Source of the DNA: Bacteroidota bacterium
GTDB taxonomy: Bacteria > Bacteroidota > Bacteroidia > NS11-12g > UBA955
Assembly: GCA_023957335.1 (NCBI GenBank)
Contig: JAMLHC010000002.1
Location: forward strand, 386,809-450,808
Direction of reading: 5' to 3'
DNA length: 64,000 nt
The position numbers and the translations under genes were made by a program. The notes below the pieces were generated by a model that was given only the letters and a program-made list of their open reading frames with translations, had not been told where the DNA came from and searched no databases. Below are positions 25,960 to 35,588 of this stretch, one piece after another. The first letter of the stretch is position 1, and each line of letters begins with the position of its first letter.

Positions 25960-28905
25960 ATGAGCGAAACATCAAGATACCTGTTTTTACCATACCTCCG
26001 CAAGGGGCTGACCCCGTATCTGTCAGTTGCGGACGGGCTTGGCACACCCCCCTCTTCGGGAGAGTTCAGCAGAGCCACTGTAAATGCCGTTTTGGAAGTA
26101 ACAGGAGCAGGGCAGCAAGCCAACACCTCCGTTCCCCAAACCCTGTCCCTGTACGGACCGGCAGACATAACAGGCATAAACCCTGCTGCCATAGTAAGAG
26201 TTGAGCCGCATGACGGCTCAACCGATTTTCTGGCAAACTACCTGTCCTTTGCGGAGTTTTACGAAGAAGACTTCCTGTGGAGCTACACCCCCTTTGCTGC
26301 TGCGGGTTCAGGACAGGACAAAAAGCTGCGCCCTTGGCTTGCCCTTGTTGTACTGGAAGCGCACGAATACAGCGAACTGCCCTCTGCAACAGGAAAAACA
26401 AGAGGAGCGATAAAAATAAACAACCCTGCCGCCTCCTTGCCGCCCCACGACCAGCTTTGGGCTTGGGCGCATGTGCAGCTGAACACCTCCGAAAATATAG
26501 AGGCAGGAGCAGCCACAGGCAAGCTGGACGCCATACAGACCGTCCTTACAGACAACCCCGACAGGGGCGTTTCGCGGATTATATGCCCCAGAAAGCTGAA
26601 ACCCGACACCGCCTACACCGCCTTTCTCATTCCCACCTTTGAGGCGGGCAGACTGGCAGGGCTTGGCGAAGACTTTGCAGAAACCCACCCGCAGCAGCAC
26701 GCATGGGGAACAGGCACTGCCGCCCTTGATTTTCCCTATTACCACACATGGGCGTTCCGCACCTCAGACGGGCAGGATTTTACCACATTGGTTCAGAAAA
26801 TACAGGCAGGGGAAGCAAACCCCTCTTTGGGCAAGCGACCTGCGGACATCTCCCGCACAAACTACCCGCCCATAGACCAACTCTTTATCCCCTCCGAAGA
26901 GGAAGAAGAAGACCCTCTTACGCAGCAATACCTGCTTATGGAAGGTGCGTTGGAGCAGTCCGGCAGCATCGCGGGCGACTGGGACACAGACGAGGCTGTC
27001 GCCTATCAGGAAGTGCTTGCGGAGTTTCTGAACCTGCCCGCCATCCTGCTTGAAGCAGAAAATGAGGGCGACCCCGTAATTGCCCCTCCTATTTACGGCA
27101 AGTGGCATGCAGCCGTGAACAAGGTGCTGCCGCTCGGCAGCAGCCCGCGCTGGATAGACCAGCTTAACCTTGACCCCCGAAACAGAGTTGCCGCAGCCGC
27201 AGGTGCGGAAGTAGTGCGCAGGCATCAGGAATATTTTATGGATTTGGCTTGGAAGCTGGCAAGCAACTTAGATACGGCAAACGCGGTTATAGAAGCAACC
27301 CGCTTTGACTTTGCCGTAAGCTCCGCAGCGCAGGACAAGCACATAGCAAGCCTTAGCCACCAGGAAGTTATTTTCACATGGGCAGGCTCATCGTCCCGCA
27401 TACTGACTTCGGGAACAACCCTCTCGTGGCATATTGAAAACCAAACCCCTCTCAACGTTTCCCTTGTCAGCAGCGATTTCCGCAGCCTTGTGAGAGCGGG
27501 CGGAAATTTAGCAGTTGTGTCAGACTGGCAAGCAGACAGCCCGCACACCTTTCTTGCAGATGTGAACACGGCTGTTGTAACCCTTGATACGGTGCGCGTA
27601 CAACCCGCCCACTCCCTTGTTATAGAAGACTACCTGCTTGCCACAGAGCTTACCTCATCTGCCCAAAGCGGGCAGCAGCCGCTTGAAAACTTTGTGCTTA
27701 CCAATGCAGGAACATCGTTTCCTTTTACTATGTGGACAACAGGCAGCTTTGACTCACAGCATGCTTACGAAGCAAGAACGCTGCTGACAGACAACTTTAC
27801 GGGAGTAGAAGACACCGTGTATTGGGTTGCGCCTACACCCCCGCAGGCGAACCTTGCAGGCATAAGAGCCACAATTGACACCGCCACCTTTGCCGAAACC
27901 AATTACACCAACCAACTTAATTATGCTGTGGCAGATGCGCCCAACTCGCCAAAAACAACTATCTTGCAGCGCAAATCCATTATGGCATACCCCGCAATTG
28001 ACATACCCGCTTATGAGTACCTGCAAGAGCTTTCCGCAGACTTTATTGTGCCCAATTTCCACAAAGTGGACGAGAACAGCGTAACCCTGCTGCAACTCAA
28101 CAACAGGTTCATAAACTCCTTTTTTGCGGGCATGAACCACGAGATGTCCCGTGAGCTGCTGTGGAGGCAATACCCTACGGACATGCGGGGCAGCTATTTC
28201 AGAAAATTCTGGCGCACGGACATACCGCCCGATGTAGCTGACCCGAACCTTTACCGCGACATTACCCCCATGCACAACTGGAATCTGGCGAGCAGCCTGA
28301 GCCAGAACCGCAAGCCGGGCGGGCTTGTCAACCAAAACCCTTTGGTAATGGTAATTAAAGGAGAGCTGATTGAGCATTTCCCGCACGTGCGTGTGTATGC
28401 AGAGAAAGCGGTGTGGAACATGGATGGCAGCGAAATAAACGAAGACGAACCCCGCATAGGCGATGTGCAGCAGACTAAACAGCCTATTTTTTACGGCTAT
28501 TTGCAGCCCGATGTAATGTTAGTGGGCTTTGACCTGACAGAAAGCGAGGTGAAAGGCGACTGGGACACAGGCACGCCAACCACAGGTATGAATGCAGGTT
28601 GGTTCTTTGTGCTGGAAGAAAGAGCGGGAGATACACGATTTGGAGTGCAAATACCTACAAGCCCATTAGGGTGGGGCAACCCGTTTCCTAATTGGGCGGC
28701 TCTACATTGGGGGCATATAGCCGACAGAATGTCTTTGGAAGAAATCAGCGATATTAATTTTATAGATGTGGGAATTACGCTTACAAATCTTAATAATGAG
28801 CCGCCTGATTGGGGCTTAAACGCTGCCAATATGGGTGTAATTTTCTGCCGCAATGCCTCTAAGGTAATGATACACGCAAGCAATATGTTAAACCAAACCC
28901 CATAA
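25960..28905 (+). CDS. Uncharacterised 981-aa protein, copy B gene 4
   Basis: Paralogue of 7959-10862, roughly half identical by eye. It shares FLPYLRKGLT, EPHDGSTDFLANYL, LWAWAHV, VSRIICPRKLK, MNHEMSRELLWRQYPTD (about residue 724) and GWFFVLEE (about 880). There is no signal peptide. This is one of the most G+C-rich stretches of the window. It sits 4 bases after gene 3 and 4 bases before the FG-GAP gene. I do not recognise an enzyme motif. A structural role in a larger assembly would fit its constant pairing with other very large proteins, but that is inference. Confidence 0.65.
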   Translation: MSETSRYLFLPYLRKGLTPYLSVADGLGTPPSSGEFSRATVNAVLEVTGAGQQANTSVPQTLSLYGPADITGINPAAIVRVEPHDGSTDFLANYLSFAEFYEEDFLWSYTPFAAAGSGQDKKLRPWLALVVLEAHEYSELPSATGKTRGAIKINNPAASLPPHDQLWAWAHVQLNTSENIEAGAATGKLDAIQTVLTDNPDRGVSRIICPRKLKPDTAYTAFLIPTFEAGRLAGLGEDFAETHPQQHAWGTGTAALDFPYYHTWAFRTSDGQDFTTLVQKIQAGEANPSLGKRPADISRTNYPPIDQLFIPSEEEEEDPLTQQYLLMEGALEQSGSIAGDWDTDEAVAYQEVLAEFLNLPAILLEAENEGDPVIAPPIYGKWHAAVNKVLPLGSSPRWIDQLNLDPRNRVAAAAGAEVVRRHQEYFMDLAWKLASNLDTANAVIEATRFDFAVSSAAQDKHIASLSHQEVIFTWAGSSSRILTSGTTLSWHIENQTPLNVSLVSSDFRSLVRAGGNLAVVSDWQADSPHTFLADVNTAVVTLDTVRVQPAHSLVIEDYLLATELTSSAQSGQQPLENFVLTNAGTSFPFTMWTTGSFDSQHAYEARTLLTDNFTGVEDTVYWVAPTPPQANLAGIRATIDTATFAETNYTNQLNYAVADAPNSPKTTILQRKSIMAYPAIDIPAYEYLQELSADFIVPNFHKVDENSVTLLQLNNRFINSFFAGMNHEMSRELLWRQYPTDMRGSYFRKFWRTDIPPDVADPNLYRDITPMHNWNLASSLSQNRKPGGLVNQNPLVMVIKGELIEHFPHVRVYAEKAVWNMDGSEINEDEPRIGDVQQTKQPIFYGYLQPDVMLVGFDLTESEVKGDWDTGTPTTGMNAGWFFVLEERAGDTRFGVQIPTSPLGWGNPFPNWAALHWGHIADRMSLEEISDINFIDVGITLTNLNNEPPDWGLNAANMGVIFCRNASKVMIHASNMLNQTP

Positions 28906-28909
28906 AATT

Positions 28910-30430
28910 ATGAAAAAGATACTTTTAAACACACTCGTACTGCTCATTCCTTCCCTCCTTTTTGCACAGGAAAACGGAGAAGTAAAGAATATGCAGAAAA
29001 TTACAATTAATCAAAGTTCCACTACACATTACGGATTTTCTATTGCTGAATTAAAAAAAAATACTACTTCTAAAATAGTAGTAGGAGCTCCTAATTTTGG
29101 TCAGAATGGAGAGGTTTTCATTCACAATCTTAATTCCAATGGCACAATACAATCTACTGTGAGGATAACCCAAAACACAGGCGGCTTTGGAGACCACAAT
29201 ATTTCCAGCCATGCTTTTGGTTATGCAGTTGCTAATGTAGGGGATTTAAACGATGACGGCATAGACGACATTGTAGTAGGAACACCCTATTCTGGTGCTC
29301 AAAGAGGCTCTTTGTGGTTCTTGTTTTTAGATGCGGACGGACAAGTGATAGGCGAAAGAAGGCTAAGTGATACTACTCCAACTTTTGGAACAATAGTCGA
29401 TGGAAATTACTTTGGCACAAGCATAGCCAACATAGGCGATATTGACGGCAATGGCTATGACGATATTGCGGTGGGTGCTTATTCTCAAAATGCTGCAACA
29501 AGCAACAGTGGGTCTGTTTATATCATACTGTTAGAAAAAGACGGAAAAGTAAAATCCCATTCACGGATTAACGACAACAACAACCTGTTTGGAAGAAACC
29601 ATTGGTATTTTGGTACTAGTGTCGCCAATATAGGGGATATGGACGGAGACGGTAATACGGATTTAGCAGTCGGTGAGCCGGGCTTAAATGAAACAGTATG
29701 GATACTTTTCCTGAACAGTGATGGCACACTAAAAGGTGTTCAGGAAATAGGGGAAGGCAAAGGCGGGTTTACAGACTCTTTTAATGTAGGCTCAAATTTT
29801 GGTAGGTCAGTAACCAATTTAAGAGATATGGACGGAGACGGAATAAATGATATTGCGGTTGGAGAACTGGGGTATGAAAATCCTGATTCTTCGGGCAGTC
29901 TGTATGGCAGGGCTTGGGTGTTGCTGCTTAATGCAAACGGAACAGTTAAGAAGAACATAGAAATAAACAATGGGCAAGGTGGGTTTACAGGAAATATAAG
30001 CAGTGGGGATAGGTTTGGAGGGGCAGTTGCCCGCATTTCAGATTTAGACGGAGACGGAGTACCTGAACTTGCAGTCGGAGCATTTAGCGACCAATCTGCT
30101 ACGGCAGGTTCGGGCGCGGTGTATATCCTATTCCTGAAAGGCGTACCGCAGGTAAGCGTGCCGCACATAGCCGCTCCGCTTTTTCAGGCACAGGCATACC
30201 CCAACCCCGCAAACAGCACCCTGCACATAAACCTAAGCCAAGCGCAAAGCGGGGCGGTTTCCCTGCAACTGCTTGATATGCAGGGCAGAGCAGTCAAAAC
30301 CCAACATTTCCCCAATGCCTTTGAGGAAATTCAATTAGATATATCAGACATAAGCACCGCAGGGCTGTACCTGCTAAGAATAGAACATAAGGGTTCTGTA
30401 CTTCACAAAAAAATACGTATAGAGAAATGA
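28910..30430 (+). CDS. Secreted FG-GAP repeat protein with T9SS sorting domain, copy B gene 5 (FG-GAP4)
   Basis: The protein has 506 residues. The signal peptide is MKKILLNTLVLLIPSLLFAQ. FG-GAP motifs include GDLNDDGIDDIVVG, GDIDGNGYDDIAVG and GDMDGDGNTDLAVG, forming a probable seven-bladed propeller with calcium loops. The sorting domain starts at AYPNPANSTLHINL and ends GLYLLRIEHKGSVLHKKIRIEK. This is the complete B-type gene that FG-GAP2 and FG-GAP3 resemble. It overlaps the next gene by 4 bases (ATGA), so its product and the 1,712-residue protein are probably made together. Surface exposure via T9SS is well supported, but ligand and role are not. Confidence 0.88.
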   Translation: MKKILLNTLVLLIPSLLFAQENGEVKNMQKITINQSSTTHYGFSIAELKKNTTSKIVVGAPNFGQNGEVFIHNLNSNGTIQSTVRITQNTGGFGDHNISSHAFGYAVANVGDLNDDGIDDIVVGTPYSGAQRGSLWFLFLDADGQVIGERRLSDTTPTFGTIVDGNYFGTSIANIGDIDGNGYDDIAVGAYSQNAATSNSGSVYIILLEKDGKVKSHSRINDNNNLFGRNHWYFGTSVANIGDMDGDGNTDLAVGEPGLNETVWILFLNSDGTLKGVQEIGEGKGGFTDSFNVGSNFGRSVTNLRDMDGDGINDIAVGELGYENPDSSGSLYGRAWVLLLNANGTVKKNIEINNGQGGFTGNISSGDRFGGAVARISDLDGDGVPELAVGAFSDQSATAGSGAVYILFLKGVPQVSVPHIAAPLFQAQAYPNPANSTLHINLSQAQSGAVSLQLLDMQGRAVKTQHFPNAFEEIQLDISDISTAGLYLLRIEHKGSVLHKKIRIEK

Positions 30431-33400
30431 GCTTTATAACAAAACAAACCGACTACCTGAACGAAAGAGTCTTGCGGGACGAGGCGGAGAAAGAGTATAT
30501 CAGAAGAAGAGAAAGGCTCCGTATTCTGGAAGCAGAAATCGCCCGCAAGGAAGCAGCAGAAGAAGACATTGAAGACGAAGAAGAGGAACGTGATATTCTG
30601 GCGGCAAAAGATAATTCTGTGCCTCCTACCAGCCCGCCCGCAGGCAGCGTACAGGAAGCGCAAATGGATTTTGCAGCACTGCAAGCAAGCACCCGCAGCA
30701 AATACGAAACCTTAGCCGCACACACCCTCCTGCACAAAAATCTCGTAAACAACCTGAACGACAAATACCCTGTATTGCTGCTGCCTGTGCGAATAGAAAC
30801 CCGCTTCTATCTGGATTCAAACAACAAATACCACCTAAAAGTGCGCTTCTTTCCCGATGATGTACATATAGAAAACCACGAATGGTTGCTCACCCCCACA
30901 GAAGTGCAGGACAGAGCCGACTACATGGATGTTGTAAATGCTGCACAGGCAACAGAAGGAGAGAAAAAAGCCGCATGGAACACCCTTGCACTGGCACACG
31001 GCAGCCAAAGAGCCGCCTTTATCCTCAAACAAAGCTCCGCTTCCGAGCAAAGCGAAGCATGGGTACGACAGGCGGAAGCCCGCACCCTGCCCGACAAGTT
31101 TGTAACAACCTTCTATTTCAAAGGTCAGTACGACTCCGATTACAGTCTTGTGGGAGAGAGAGAAAGCGCGCTTGTAAGCGACAGCATAAAGCTGAGCTTA
31201 GACCCCAATGACGAAACACAGATAGACCTTGACAATGAAGACAAAATAGTGTTTGGCGAATCACTCAAATGGATGGGGGATTTCAACGAGGCGAAAGAAT
31301 GTGGTATGGCAATAGAGGTAAAACTTGAAGACCTGAACCTTAGCACAACGGATATTGAGACAGGCGAACTGAAACTGGTGGTTTTGGGAGTAAAAATATC
31401 TGCCGATGCAGCGTTGGGCAAAACCCTGCTGGAAGACCTCATAGACGACCACCACTACACCGACTTAGGCATGAGCCTTCTCAAAATAGGTCAGCCCACA
31501 CACAACACCTCTGTTTCCGATTCCGCTTTCACTACGCACGACTTAGGCAACCACAGGAGCTACCATGTTGAAGTAGAAAACGAAACCTTCTCTGCCGCAT
31601 CGGGCTTTGAGGAGCAGACAGACGGAGAAAGACTGGCGCAGGCATTTGGCATAGCCCCCTCAACGCTGTACCACATAGAAAACACAACAGGCACAGACAT
31701 AAAAAAAGCCTTGCAGTTCAACAAAATGCTGTGGCGTGCCACAATCGGCTACAAGCTCGAATACGGCTTTCTGGACGTTATGTCCCTGCAATCCATTCAG
31801 CAGACAAGAGAATTTTTCACCAAGCACATTGCAGGACGGGGCTTGCTTCCCTCCATTCGCATAAACGAACAGGCGTATGGAATACTGCCCGCAAGCATTT
31901 TTTCCCAATGGACATGGCACAACACAGAGCCAAACAAAAACTTTCTGGACAACCTGACCCATACCGTACAAAACATGAGCGACATAGTGGGTACGTATGC
32001 AGCAGGCAAAAGCCCTGTTTCTCAGGGCAGCAGCCCCCGTCAGGACGTTATCTCCGTACTTGGCAACAGCCCTGTATCTACGGACATATACCACCGCTTT
32101 GCCATGAGCGAAGACTACACATGGAATCTTTTCTCCTTTCAGAACAAGCTCAGCGATGCCTCCACATGGCACAGCGACCTGCAAAATCAGGCATCGCAGA
32201 CCATGCAGGATTTGGGCTTTCCGAGCACCCCGCCCCCCAGAATGACCCGCCTGACCCACATGCAGGCAGAAGGCAAATACACAGGTGCGCTCGTGCAGGA
32301 AGGCAAAGGCGGACAAAATCAGCCCCTGCGCCCCTTGCAGGGAGCAAGCGAAAACTACCTGCAATGGCTCTCCGAAAGCAACTACCCGCAAATTCTGAAC
32401 GAGGACTTTTCCAACGTAAGCGCAAGTGCTACGGCTCCCAATACTCTACTTTACAAATTAGCCAAAAAAGCCCTGCTGGAAGAATACAGAAATGCTGCTA
32501 TTGCCTTTTCCGAAGCCTATCCGCACCTGATTCAGCTTGACCGCAATATTCCTGAATTTACAAACATATCAGATATTGGCGGCACTCCTCCCATTGCTAC
32601 CCTTGAAATTCTTTTTGAAGGGTGGAATACTTCCACGCTCAACATAGAAATAGTGAACGAAGGCGAAAACGGCTACCCTCCGGAAGACATAGAAGTTCAG
32701 ATACATACAGGTGTCGGAATGTTTACGGCATTCACTCAGGCAGGAGGAACTGTACAGTGTACGGTTACTCACTCAGGGATTCAAAACCTCACCATAGACG
32801 TACTACACCAAAGCCTTATACTTCACACACAGCTTTACGCCTTATTCCCCGGTACGAACGCCACGCTGACTATCACTATTATGATACCGTCATCGGGTTT
32901 GCCTTATAGCAATATTATAACAGGAGGACAAAGCTTTGCCGCCATAATGCAGGAACACAGAAACTTTGTCATTAATGCTGTTCCCTTTAGCGGCACACTG
33001 CATCAGCTTGTGGACTCCCCTCTTTATGCAAATGCTGCGTGGAACATATCCTATCAGGAGTGCCGTGCTGTCTTTGCCGACATACACCAATGGAGTGTGT
33101 CCGACCTTGAAATCTTTCTAAAAGAACACATGGACTTAGGCTCGTTCAGGCTCGATGCATGGCAGCATGGCATGGTTCACCAAAGAATACAAAAAATGCG
33201 GAATACCTCCGGCTATCAGACAGGCTTGTACTTGGGTGCGTATGGCTACATAGAGCAACTAAAACCCAAAACAAACAGGCTGAACATAAGCGGAAGCGTA
33301 GGGGATATTACTGATGATATAGAAAACAGTGTTGAGGGAGGCTACATTCACACCCCTTCTCCCAACCACGCCTCGGCTGCCGCCATTCTCAAAAGCGGCT

Positions 33401-35565
33401 ACCTGAACAAGCAGGGCGGAGATTCCAAAGCCAAAGAAGTTACGCTCACTTCCGAGAGGGTGCGTCTGGCGCAAAAATTCTTTGCAGGAGTCAGAAACGG
33501 TCAATCACTGGGCGCATTGCTCGGCTACGAGTTTGAACGCGGGCTTAACGAAAGGCACTCCCCAACCCTCAATCTCAACCACTTTATATACGATTTCAGA
33601 AAAAGTTTTTCCTTAGACGAAATAACCGAAGGCACCGAAACAGAAAAATCTTTCATATTGGACGGTTGGAAACTGTTTGTAGCTACCCGCAAAGAATCCA
33701 ATGCAACATTTAACTACAGCCTTGACTTCCTGAGCGGAATTCCGCAGGCGGAAGAAGATGCCATAGAAGCGGAGCTTGACCGCTTGGCAGAGGTGTTTGA
33801 TGCCATAAGCGATGTTTGCCTTGCAGAAGCCGTTTACTGCCTTGTGCAGAACAACTACGAAAAAGCGGGAGCAATAACAGATGCGCTGAAAAGCGGCAAA
33901 CTCATTACACAGGAGCTTGATTTCCTGAAAACACCGCTCACGGGCTCAATCCTGACACAGCGTTACGCGCTCATGCTTGACAAAGAAAGCATTGACGAGA
34001 TAAAAGAAGAAATTGAAGGAATATGGGGCGGAAACATTACCCCGCGCCTGCAAGCAGAGCCTTATCTTTCCAAGCTCGTTGCGCAGTTCATACCCAACCC
34101 CGAAAGTGTTCTCTGCAAGGTTCAATGTCAGCCGCCCGAAGGTGCAGGCTATGATGTCAGCTTCTCGCTTGCGGACTTAGAATTGCAGCCCTTAGATATA
34201 ATCTCCGTCTTCCCCGAAGAGCTGGCTAACGATACCTCCGAACTGGCAAGGCTCATTCGGTACAAAGTAAAAAAACAGGAAAACCTGCCGCACAACACGG
34301 AAATCAGTGTCCTATACAACGAGCCTCTGCAACCCGGCACTCCTGTTTCAGACCCCGTTTCATTCAGCGAAGCATTACCCCTGATTAAGCGGATAAAGAA
34401 GCTGATTGCAGCTTCCCGTCCCCTGCGCCCCGAAGATTTTATCGCCTCCAACTCCGCCATACCCGAAGAGGCGGAAATTACCTACGAAAGAGAGGAGTTC
34501 TTCGGTCGTATTGAAGCAATCTTAGAATCGCTCGAAAACCTGAAAACAGCTTTGAACAACGCCATTGTAGCGTTAGTGCCGCTTGAAAGTGGTTTTGCAA
34601 ACCAGATAAACGAATTGCGGGATTGTATTCTTGAAGCATGGGCTTTTAACATCATGGACGCTGCCCCGATTGAATATGCAACAGAAACCGACACGGCAGC
34701 CAAAAACGCCTTGCTGGAACAGGGAGCAATCGCAGTCAAAGCACTTGACAGAAAACTTACGGACACAGAGGAGCTTTGGGAAAACTTTGAAGACAACGAA
34801 TACATAAATTCCGACACCGCCCTAAGGGATTTGCAGCATATAGCCAAAATCATTTTCGGAGACGCATTTGCCTGCGCTCCTCTGTTTAAGTTCATAAACA
34901 AACCTGAAATGCAGCAGGCTTGGGGAAATACGGGAACACTTATAGACGAATCTGCGGACAGGGAAATGGAAATAGAAAAATGGTTTCAGGGCTTAACCAA
35001 AGTACGCTCCAACCTGCGGGAGCTGGACATAGTGCAGTCGCTCGGAGAAAGCCTGTTCAGCCTTGAAAACCACCGGGAGCCTGTTCAGTTTCCTTTCACA
35101 TCGGGCGACAGATGGATGGCAATAAAGCAGAATAGTACGGATTACAGCCATGACAAGACCTCTGTTGTCATCTCTTTTGGACATATATCGCCCACTCCGT
35201 CCCTTGACCACACATGCTGGCAGACAGGACTGCTCATAGACGAATGGGTGGAGGTTATTCCCGCAAAAGAAGAAATATCAGGACTTGCGTTCAACTACGA
35301 CCAGCCGAACACCAAAGCCCCTAACTGCCTGCTCTACACCGTTACACCCGAAGAAACAGGCAACTGGACATGGGCAAAGCTGTTAGGCTCTGTAAACGAA
35401 ACATTCTACTTAGCCAGGCAGCGCAACGTAAGCCCTGATGAGCTTTCACACAGTGCGATAGGAGTTATAAACAAAATTATAGACCAGTATAATGCAATGT
35501 ACTTAACTGCAAACTCAATGCACTCCGCAGAGCTAAGCGCAGGAGCGACAGTTGTATCCGTATAA
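30427..35565 (+). CDS. Uncharacterised 1712-aa protein (LLPVRIETRF family)
   Basis: The N-terminal ~85 residues are highly charged and likely coiled coil (ERVLRDEAEKEYIRRRERLR...), followed by a Pro-rich linker. From about residue 114 comes YPVLLLPVRIETRF, then FFPDDVHIENHEW, and about residue 478 INEQAYGILPAS. I recall these motifs from very large hypothetical proteins of actinobacteria and other phyla that travel with homologues of gene 4 and the 643-residue protein. There is no signal peptide, Walker motif or other catalytic signature that I can identify. It is present once, although the five upstream genes are duplicated. The start ATG overlaps the FG-GAP stop by 4 bases, and the next gene follows after 23 bases. 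Confidence 0.65.
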   Translation: MSFITKQTDYLNERVLRDEAEKEYIRRRERLRILEAEIARKEAAEEDIEDEEEERDILAAKDNSVPPTSPPAGSVQEAQMDFAALQASTRSKYETLAAHTLLHKNLVNNLNDKYPVLLLPVRIETRFYLDSNNKYHLKVRFFPDDVHIENHEWLLTPTEVQDRADYMDVVNAAQATEGEKKAAWNTLALAHGSQRAAFILKQSSASEQSEAWVRQAEARTLPDKFVTTFYFKGQYDSDYSLVGERESALVSDSIKLSLDPNDETQIDLDNEDKIVFGESLKWMGDFNEAKECGMAIEVKLEDLNLSTTDIETGELKLVVLGVKISADAALGKTLLEDLIDDHHYTDLGMSLLKIGQPTHNTSVSDSAFTTHDLGNHRSYHVEVENETFSAASGFEEQTDGERLAQAFGIAPSTLYHIENTTGTDIKKALQFNKMLWRATIGYKLEYGFLDVMSLQSIQQTREFFTKHIAGRGLLPSIRINEQAYGILPASIFSQWTWHNTEPNKNFLDNLTHTVQNMSDIVGTYAAGKSPVSQGSSPRQDVISVLGNSPVSTDIYHRFAMSEDYTWNLFSFQNKLSDASTWHSDLQNQASQTMQDLGFPSTPPPRMTRLTHMQAEGKYTGALVQEGKGGQNQPLRPLQGASENYLQWLSESNYPQILNEDFSNVSASATAPNTLLYKLAKKALLEEYRNAAIAFSEAYPHLIQLDRNIPEFTNISDIGGTPPIATLEILFEGWNTSTLNIEIVNEGENGYPPEDIEVQIHTGVGMFTAFTQAGGTVQCTVTHSGIQNLTIDVLHQSLILHTQLYALFPGTNATLTITIMIPSSGLPYSNIITGGQSFAAIMQEHRNFVINAVPFSGTLHQLVDSPLYANAAWNISYQECRAVFADIHQWSVSDLEIFLKEHMDLGSFRLDAWQHGMVHQRIQKMRNTSGYQTGLYLGAYGYIEQLKPKTNRLNISGSVGDITDDIENSVEGGYIHTPSPNHASAAAILKSGYLNKQGGDSKAKEVTLTSERVRLAQKFFAGVRNGQSLGALLGYEFERGLNERHSPTLNLNHFIYDFRKSFSLDEITEGTETEKSFILDGWKLFVATRKESNATFNYSLDFLSGIPQAEEDAIEAELDRLAEVFDAISDVCLAEAVYCLVQNNYEKAGAITDALKSGKLITQELDFLKTPLTGSILTQRYALMLDKESIDEIKEEIEGIWGGNITPRLQAEPYLSKLVAQFIPNPESVLCKVQCQPPEGAGYDVSFSLADLELQPLDIISVFPEELANDTSELARLIRYKVKKQENLPHNTEISVLYNEPLQPGTPVSDPVSFSEALPLIKRIKKLIAASRPLRPEDFIASNSAIPEEAEITYEREEFFGRIEAILESLENLKTALNNAIVALVPLESGFANQINELRDCILEAWAFNIMDAAPIEYATETDTAAKNALLEQGAIAVKALDRKLTDTEELWENFEDNEYINSDTALRDLQHIAKIIFGDAFACAPLFKFINKPEMQQAWGNTGTLIDESADREMEIEKWFQGLTKVRSNLRELDIVQSLGESLFSLENHREPVQFPFTSGDRWMAIKQNSTDYSHDKTSVVISFGHISPTPSLDHTCWQTGLLIDEWVEVIPAKEEISGLAFNYDQPNTKAPNCLLYTVTPEETGNWTWAKLLGSVNETFYLARQRNVSPDELSHSAIGVINKIIDQYNAMYLTANSMHSAELSAGATVVSV

Positions 35566-35588
35566 AGTAAATAAAGAAATTTTAAATT

